Part shown: positions 58,177 to 64,000 of the stretch, piece after piece
Position numbering within the stretch: position 1 is the stretch's first letter
How the letters are laid out: the number at the start of each line of letters is the position of its first letter
Source of the DNA: Calothrix sp. PCC 7103
GTDB lineage: Bacteria > Cyanobacteriota > Cyanobacteriia > Cyanobacteriales > Nostocaceae
Direction: 5' to 3'
Assembly: GCF_000331305.1 (NCBI RefSeq)
Contig: NZ_KB217481.1
Coordinates: 94,765-158,764 of the forward strand
DNA: 64,000 nt
Translations under genes and position numbers: made by a program
Notes under the pieces: model-generated
Databases searched by the model: none
What the model was told of the DNA's origin: nothing
What the model saw: only the letters and a program-made list of their open reading frames with translations

Positions 58177-61100
58177 TTATCCTTCTATTGCGCTAAACAA
58201 AGATAGTTGGATTGCTTGATTGGCGCCTTCTAAATTTTCCACCCTAGCTTTATGATTTTTAGTGACCGATTGATGGTTTGGATTACTTTTCATTTTGCTA
58301 GATTTGACTTTATTAGATGTAGGATGAGTTATAGTAAGAGGATTCCAGATTGGTTCTGTAACTGCCGCGATCTCTTGTAGTAGCTGCTCAATATGTTCTT
58401 TTCTATTTAGTCCAGGTAATTCTACAATCTTTGTTGGCGCCTCTATTTTAGATAATGTTAACGATTCAACTGCTGGTTGTTCAATATGATATTCGGATAT
58501 AATAGCTTTTATATCTTTTAACCAATCTGGTTGTGCCTCGGCATCATCATCTTCTAACCTGCGTTTTAAGTACTCAACAATTACAGAATTAGCCGAAACA
58601 TTTTCTACTGTTGTTAGGTCATCACCGAGGTAAATTTTCTCTTCTTCGTTCTCTTCAGTATCCTTTTTACTTTTAGAATCTTTTGAAGATTCTTTGCTAA
58701 TTACAGTTTCTTGTTCAGCTATTAAAGTGCTAATTTCAGAAAGGCGCCTTCTAATAGCATCAATTCTGTCAGCATCAGCAAAAGGCTTACCTACTAAAGG
58801 TAAGCTTTCTTCTAAAGTATTTTCTTTAATTCGTAGAGAATCGTACAAATTCAGGATATAATCATCACTAGCTAATCCATTAATTACAGTATCTAGAGAC
58901 TGTAGTGGCGTTACTTGATTGAGTTTGATTGTTCCAAAATCAAAGTACGGGAAGATAAAGTTTTTACCAGTAGGCGCCTTAATGTAAACATCTAACTCAT
59001 CACTGATTTTATTGGATTTTACATAAAGTGTAAATCCCCGATAATCAGCAATTGCTTTAAACTCCTGCAACTTATGCAGTTTAACATCAGCAATTCCACC
59101 TCTGATTCTTGCAGCAAGCTCTTTTCTAGCTTTCTCGCCAGTTAATGCTGGTTGAATTAAAGGTTGCATTTCTTTGGCATGAGCAATTTCGTTATTTAGA
59201 AATTCGATATTAGTTTTGCACTGTTTAATCGTATACTCTAAATTAAATTGATTTTGTTCGTGCGCGCGCTGTAGAAGCAGCAAAGAGTTTAACTCATTGA
59301 TTAAATTAGTTTCTTCAATAAGCAAGGGATTGCCTGTTGCCATGTTCTTGACTTGGGCAAAGCTATAAGCCGATTCATCAACGTCGCTCATTTCTTCTAT
59401 GTCAAAGCCGTTCATGAACGCTCGAATCATCGACTGTTTCCATTCAAGCGTCTGCCAACGCAAGGCATCAAGGCGTTCTGTAATGTATCTGAATATCCAA
59501 CACTTACTGAGTTGTTTAGATAATCTTTTACCGTTGCCTTGTCGAATTAATCGACCTTCACGTTGCTCAATATCGGCAGGGCGCCAAGGTGCATCTAGGT
59601 GGTGTGCAGCAATTAATCCACATTCATGAATATTGCAGCCAGTACCCAATTTCTGGGTGCTGCCTAAAATAATTCGGACTTTACCCGAATTTATACTCTC
59701 AAAAAGTTTCTTCCTTTTCCCTTTGCCGTTATGATCGTGAATGAATTCAATTTCATGACTAGGCACGCCAAGTGCAATCAACATTACTTTAACATAATTG
59801 TATACTGAGTATTTATATTTACTTGGTATACTATAGTCACAGAATATAGCTTGAGTTGATTTAATTGGTGTGGTTGCTTTCCAGATTCTATATACGTTTA
59901 AAATACACTCATTGATTTTACTTTCAGGCGCCTCTTTTAATTCGCCAAGTAGGCGCATTGATAAAGCTGCTTTAGTTAAATCGGTCGTGATTTTCAACAT
60001 GTTGTCGTCTCTAGGATCGACAGTGCCATTATAAATAGCTTCTGAACGTTTGAGTGCTTCGCTTAAAAACTGAAGTTGAGCTTCTGAAGGTTGTGCGATT
60101 ATATTAATGTAATTTGCGAAGGGTCTTACAAGCTTGTCTCCAGCATGTTCTGCGGTTTTGATATCGATAAACTGGGACAGTAAGTTACGTAATACTGGTA
60201 AATCACTAAAATTTTTCATTCGAGTGATTACTTTATATTTTCCAGATGCCGTAATTTCTGCGCTAGAAACAGCTTCTGCAAATTGAGATGCAAATGAATC
60301 AAACGCTTCTATATGCAATTGCTTAAGGGTCTGCCCCATAAACATTCGCATCCAGTTAAATAATTCTGCTAAAGTGTTGCTGATAATTGTACCCGTGGCG
60401 CCAACTACTTTACCCTTAAATGCAGAGTTATCGTTGTTGAATAATTCACCTAAAACATTTAGAATCTTGAGATAAGTATCTGTTGCGCGTTGGGAATAGT
60501 TAGTTGGTATTCCTCGAACATCATTCATCTTCGAGAATACAAACAAATTCTTGAATTTATGAATTTCGTCTAGCACGAGCATGTCACAAAGCCCGATAAA
60601 CTCGATATGATTATCTTTTCTAACGCTTTTATTAACTCGCTCAATTTTAGATTCAATGTTTCTTAAAACACGCTTGATTTGCTTGGAGCTGCCCCTATCA
60701 TTCTTAACTTCTTCTAGAAAATCTTCTACTATTTCCTTTTCTTGATTTAAAAATGCTAACTGCTGTTCTTGAGGGACAGCTAGTGTAAAGAATTGGCTGT
60801 GAGTTATAATGGCGCAATCAAAATCTGCTGTAGCTAAAGCAGCAGTAAATAACTTTCTTCCTTCAGCATCTAGCTTGGTTGGAAGAAGCAGGTTTGCCAT
60901 TGGATAAAGTTTCTTGAAGTCGTCAGCAATTTGTTGCTCGGTATCATTCAAAACAACTAAGATAGGTTTCTTAGCTAAACCTAGGCGCCGAGCTTCCATA
61001 ATACCAGCGCACATCGACCAAGTTTTACCCAGTCCTACATCATGAGCAAGGAAAGTTGCATCTTGTTCAAGAATTCTGACTACGGCGCCTTTTTGCCACC

Positions 61101-63573
61101 AGTTAAGTTCAATATCAGGATTGGAACCAGGTAATGTTACCCAACTCGAATCGCACTGCCGTTCACGGAATACGTTAATGGTTTTATTGTAAAGTGTGCA
61201 TAATTTAACTGCTCGTTCCCGACTCTTCCAAATCCAATCAGCAAATTCGGCTTTAATTAACTTCAACTTAGTACGAGCTTCTTCAGTTGCAATGGCAGTC
61301 TGCATTTTGTTAAGTTCGCCGATGCTATCATGAATTGCAACGTAAGTATCTTCTTGGTTTAAACCTTTCTTCAGTATTTCTGCACTATTTAAATAATAAG
61401 TGCCATACTTTTGGTTATCGTTACTTTTACCTACAACAGTCCAGGCGCCACCAGCCGCACCGTAAAAGTCGCATTTAAGGGTAATACCGAGAACTTCAGC
61501 AGCGAACTCACTCCAGATTGAACCGGGAACCCATGAGGCGCCTAATCTTAAATTGATAGTTTTACGCAACATTTTATCGCGCGTTGCCTCATTCAAGCTT
61601 TCCCAATCAATACCAAGTTCTTCAATGCACGCTAGTTTGGTTTGAGTATCCGAAGTTTTGGGTAATCTCGGTAACGGTTGAACAGCTTTAAGAGCAATAA
61701 CATTTTTATCAAGTTTTGATTTTATCGCCTCTTGCAGCTTTTGATAAACATTACCAGATAAATACTCGTCAGTTTTGACCCATTTGTTCTTTCGGGGGTC
61801 AAAGTAGATAGTATCAGCGTTGCTGAGTTCTTCAATTACTTCTTCAACACTTTTATTAATTAAGGCAGCTATATACTCGATATCAACTTTACCAAAATTA
61901 CGCATTGAATGCAGTAACCCGTCTGCTGCTGTTGTCGCAGCTTCATTACTTGTATCAGTCCGACAAACCCGCTTGTAGAAAATGTCGGCTAGTTTATTAA
62001 TACCTACTTCTAAAGTTCTAACTAAGTAATAGTTAGGGTCGGCGCCTAGTGCAATTAAATTCTTTTTGGCATTAATTAACCCGTGTTTTGCTTTAAAATA
62101 GTTGTATTCTTTTAGTAAAAGTGCTTGGTTCTGAGCAAGTACTTCGTCTGATGCAGTGATTTGAGCAGCAACTAGTTCTTGCAAAACTTGGCGTAATCTC
62201 CAGAAACTTCGCACAAGTTCTGGCTTAATATCGCTCTTTTCTAAATAGGCGCCATTCCTTTTGTAGATATTTCCTTGATATTCGCAGAAAGATTGGTCTT
62301 TAACTTCAGATAATTCAGGAGGTATTAATTGCTGTTCAGCTTCGGCGCCTGCTTGCTCTGGAAGGTCGCCGTAGACAGGCTGAAATTCAAACTTTTTAAG
62401 TGCTTGAGCCAAATCTCGACCATCGTTTTTGAGCGCAAACCCGTCGCCATAAAGTTCGTTAAGGCTTGGAATACCTAACATACAGTGTTTAGTGTTATTT
62501 ACCAAACTTCTGTAATTAGTTGCTAGTTGTTGATTACCTGCCTTTTCGTAATACTCTGCCGTTTTTAAATTTCTGAGGTCACAACTTCTTGCATTAAATT
62601 CAGAGCAGTATATTTTATTGAGATCGGCGTGCCCCGCTTCATCTTCTTTCAAGCCCCAGTCACTTTGATCAATTTGTATCTGCCTGGTGGCGCCCCATTC
62701 GGCAAAGTTACCAGTCTCGCCTTCCTCTAATTTCTGGAATATCAACAAATCAGTAGTGACCTTTGTGTTGGCTATTCCTTGCTGGGCGCCTGCGGGTAAT
62801 CTAATCGCCTTAATTAGTTTGACTCTGTTACCTAGCCATTTACGAAAGTTATATGAACCACGTGCGTCTAGTGTGTAAGTGGAAGTGATGAAAGCAATCA
62901 ACCCACCTGGACGAACTAGATCAGCACTCTTTGCAAAGAAATAGTTATGAATTGGTAAGGATAAGTGCTGATAACGGGGGTCGTGCAACTTGTAACTGCC
63001 GAAGGGCACATTACTTATTGCTAAATCAAAATATTTATCAGGCAATACTACCTGCTCAAACCCTTTAATATTGATATGAGCGTCTTCATGAAGATATTTC
63101 GCGACGGCGCCGCTTAATTTCTCAAGCTCTACTCCTATGATTTGAGAATTTTTACGGATATCTTCTGGCATTGCCTGAAGGAATAATCCAGTTCCAAAAG
63201 CAGGTTCAAGAATTTTACCTCCCGTAAATCCTAGCCTTTGAACTATTCCCCAAATCTCTCTAATAATAACAGGATCGGTATAATGAGCATTTATAATACT
63301 TTCTGATGCTTTACTATACTCTTCTTGAGTAAGTATTTCTCGTAATTCGGCTTGAGCATCCTTCGCCCAACCAGATGGATTAATGTTAAAAACTTGATGG
63401 ACGCTACCCCAACCATTATATTTTGCAAGGATTTCTTTTTCTTCTAGAGTTGCACTCCTACTTGATTTCTCTAATTCTTTAATAAGTAAAATTGCATCTC
63501 TATTATTCAGATACCTTCGTTTGGGCGTAGCGCTTTTTAGTTCATTTTCTATAATATTGTTAATAAAAAACAT
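58177..63573 (-). CDS. Giant N6-adenine methylase/SNF2-type helicase, 1798 aa
   Basis: Residues 90-350 form a methylase: GGKILEPAFGTGLFLQAMPE (motif I) and FDLAISNVPFGSYKL near residue 188 (N-x-P-F). Residues 350-800 are helical. Residues 820-1400 form a superfamily 2 helicase: LNWWQKGAVVRILEQDATFL, AHDVGLGKTWSMCAG (Walker A, about 843), MLVLDEIHKFKNLF (about 1000), GKVVGATGTIISNTL, and IILGSTQKLGTGCNIHEC with WRPADIEQREGRLIRQGN (motif VI, about 1343). The last 400 residues have coiled coil and charged linkers. Such methylase-helicase giants (DarB of phage P1 is one) are carried by phages and conjugative plasmids, where they protect incoming DNA. Confidence 0.9.
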   Translation of the reverse strand: MFFINNIIENELKSATPKRRYLNNRDAILLIKELEKSSRSATLEEKEILAKYNGWGSVHQVFNINPSGWAKDAQAELREILTQEEYSKASESIINAHYTDPVIIREIWGIVQRLGFTGGKILEPAFGTGLFLQAMPEDIRKNSQIIGVELEKLSGAVAKYLHEDAHINIKGFEQVVLPDKYFDLAISNVPFGSYKLHDPRYQHLSLPIHNYFFAKSADLVRPGGLIAFITSTYTLDARGSYNFRKWLGNRVKLIKAIRLPAGAQQGIANTKVTTDLLIFQKLEEGETGNFAEWGATRQIQIDQSDWGLKEDEAGHADLNKIYCSEFNARSCDLRNLKTAEYYEKAGNQQLATNYRSLVNNTKHCMLGIPSLNELYGDGFALKNDGRDLAQALKKFEFQPVYGDLPEQAGAEAEQQLIPPELSEVKDQSFCEYQGNIYKRNGAYLEKSDIKPELVRSFWRLRQVLQELVAAQITASDEVLAQNQALLLKEYNYFKAKHGLINAKKNLIALGADPNYYLVRTLEVGINKLADIFYKRVCRTDTSNEAATTAADGLLHSMRNFGKVDIEYIAALINKSVEEVIEELSNADTIYFDPRKNKWVKTDEYLSGNVYQKLQEAIKSKLDKNVIALKAVQPLPRLPKTSDTQTKLACIEELGIDWESLNEATRDKMLRKTINLRLGASWVPGSIWSEFAAEVLGITLKCDFYGAAGGAWTVVGKSNDNQKYGTYYLNSAEILKKGLNQEDTYVAIHDSIGELNKMQTAIATEEARTKLKLIKAEFADWIWKSRERAVKLCTLYNKTINVFRERQCDSSWVTLPGSNPDIELNWWQKGAVVRILEQDATFLAHDVGLGKTWSMCAGIMEARRLGLAKKPILVVLNDTEQQIADDFKKLYPMANLLLPTKLDAEGRKLFTAALATADFDCAIITHSQFFTLAVPQEQQLAFLNQEKEIVEDFLEEVKNDRGSSKQIKRVLRNIESKIERVNKSVRKDNHIEFIGLCDMLVLDEIHKFKNLFVFSKMNDVRGIPTNYSQRATDTYLKILNVLGELFNNDNSAFKGKVVGATGTIISNTLAELFNWMRMFMGQTLKQLHIEAFDSFASQFAEAVSSAEITASGKYKVITRMKNFSDLPVLRNLLSQFIDIKTAEHAGDKLVRPFANYINIIAQPSEAQLQFLSEALKRSEAIYNGTVDPRDDNMLKITTDLTKAALSMRLLGELKEAPESKINECILNVYRIWKATTPIKSTQAIFCDYSIPSKYKYSVYNYVKVMLIALGVPSHEIEFIHDHNGKGKRKKLFESINSGKVRIILGSTQKLGTGCNIHECGLIAAHHLDAPWRPADIEQREGRLIRQGNGKRLSKQLSKCWIFRYITERLDALRWQTLEWKQSMIRAFMNGFDIEEMSDVDESAYSFAQVKNMATGNPLLIEETNLINELNSLLLLQRAHEQNQFNLEYTIKQCKTNIEFLNNEIAHAKEMQPLIQPALTGEKARKELAARIRGGIADVKLHKLQEFKAIADYRGFTLYVKSNKISDELDVYIKAPTGKNFIFPYFDFGTIKLNQVTPLQSLDTVINGLASDDYILNLYDSLRIKENTLEESLPLVGKPFADADRIDAIRRRLSEISTLIAEQETVISKESSKDSKSKKDTEENEEEKIYLGDDLTTVENVSANSVIVEYLKRRLEDDDAEAQPDWLKDIKAIISEYHIEQPAVESLTLSKIEAPTKIVELPGLNRKEHIEQLLQEIAAVTEPIWNPLTITHPTSNKVKSSKMKSNPNHQSVTKNHKARVENLEGANQAIQLSLFSAIEG

Positions 63574-63599
63574 AAATCAATTTAAATATTTAGATATAA

Positions 63600-63624
63600 A
63601 AAAGGCGCCTGTATTAGAGGCGCC
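63600..63624 (-). terminator. Paired-GGCGCC intrinsic terminator
   Basis: Two GGCGCC copies (63604-63609 and 63619-63624) fold on each other around nine bases. On the minus strand TTTTTTATATC follows, a full intrinsic terminator for the pentapeptide gene. It lies 50 bases past its stop. Confidence 0.75.
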
Positions 63625-63673
63625 GATAATTAGTAGTTGGTTTTAATTATTAAATGCTGATAGGCAGTAAATT

Positions 63674-64000
63674 TTATTCAAAAATAGCTAAACTTAGATC
63701 AACTCCTTCGAGATCAGCGTTTTCTAGTTTGGTGTCAATTAGTTTGGCGCCTGCTAAACAAGCTCCTTTCAAGCAAGCATTATTAAAGTTTGTGCCAGTT
63801 AGGTTGGCTCCCTTTAAGTCGGCACCTGTTAAATCGGCACCTTCAAGATATGCGTCAGTTAAATTAGCGTTGACTAAAACAGCATTAACTAAATTAGTAT
63901 TTATAAGGGAAGCGTTGGTTAGATTAGTATCTAGTAAATAAGCGTCGTTCAAATTAGCTAAGTGTAGTGACGTTTGAGATAAATCCGCCTTTTCTAAATC
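63674..64000 (-). CDS. Pentapeptide-repeat protein (5' end outside the window)
   Basis: At least 20 repeats of the A-[DN]-L-x-x type follow each other: DLEKADLSQTSLHLANLNDA, YLLDTNLTNASL, LEGADLTGADLKGANL and so on to LEGVDLSLAIFE. They fold as a right-handed four-sided helix that mimics DNA in some members (gyrase protection), while others have no known role. The frame stays open to the last base of the window, so at least 108 residues are present and the N-terminus is missing. Confidence 0.9.
   Translation of the reverse strand, partial: DLEKADLSQTSLHLANLNDAYLLDTNLTNASLINTNLVNAVLVNANLTDAYLEGADLTGADLKGANLTGTNFNNACLKGACLAGAKLIDTKLENADLEGVDLSLAIFE

Noticed and set aside
1-64000. tRNA, rRNA and known riboswitches
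   Set aside because: No cloverleaf with a T-loop GGTTCRANYC, no rRNA segment and no recognised riboswitch core was noticed while reading either strand; a covariance-model scan was not possible.

Overview
The window looks like part of a large plasmid (possibly a phage-plasmid) of a cyanobacterium, most likely a filamentous one. The evidence is a low GC content, two Ycf35-like (DUF1257) genes beside an AAA+ ATPase of the Ycf46 type, cyanobacterial plasmid families (WYL protein, DUF2227, DUF3150), and a very strong iterated palindrome. That palindrome is GGCGCC, about 160 copies by hand count, one per 0.4 kb, where a genome this AT-rich would give a handful by chance. I saw no copy of the classical HIP1 octamer GCGATCGC. 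No rRNA, tRNA, CRISPR array or core housekeeping gene was recognised.

Layout. 0-2.8 kb: small minus-strand genes of unknown function, two of them decayed. 3-5 kb: an XRE-type regulator followed by degenerating duplications that carry a conserved GGTGACTGG/CCAGTCACC hairpin. 5-7.6 kb: a DUF5131 (Gp37/Gp68) protein and small genes. 7.6-9.1 kb: a TPR protein between two miniature transposable elements. 9.1-11.4 kb: a repeat cluster and parAB. 11.4-16.4 kb: small accessory genes, a WYL regulator and the scattered remains of a VapE-type primase. 16.6-19.6 kb: a 630-residue unknown protein, an HNH nuclease and a membrane protein. 19.6-27.5 kb: one 2636-residue gene that appears to join a two-barrel RNA-polymerase-like region to two SLOG-type domains, a macro domain and a NADAR domain. 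28-37 kb: a replication block encoding DNA polymerase III delta-prime and delta, a family A DNA polymerase, DnaX and a primase-polymerase, interrupted by a 2.4-kb gene-poor region full of iterons (candidate origin or centromere). 37-39.7 kb: a broken transposase. 40-47 kb: an amidoligase, WGR, AAA+, DUF2997, DUF1257 and DUF3150 block. 47-50.5 kb: a C5 DNA methyltransferase with small genes. 50.6-55.7 kb: a Tn3-family transposon that has destroyed a PAPS-reductase-like gene. 56-58 kb: DUF2227 and a two-gene version of the phosphorothioation-associated methyltransferase. 58-63.6 kb: a 1798-residue adenine methylase/SNF2 helicase. The window ends inside a pentapeptide-repeat gene.

How the parts fit. 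ParAB with iteron clusters would segregate the replicon. Prim-pol, Pol A, DnaX, HolA and HolB would supply much of a replication fork. The giant polymerase-like protein and the helicase-methylase resemble the long polyvalent proteins of phages and conjugative elements. The most unusual items are the RNA-polymerase-like/ADP-ribose giant protein, the amidoligase block, and the GGCGCC motif together with a resident C5 methyltransferase. All functional calls come from reading motifs by eye; no database search was run.
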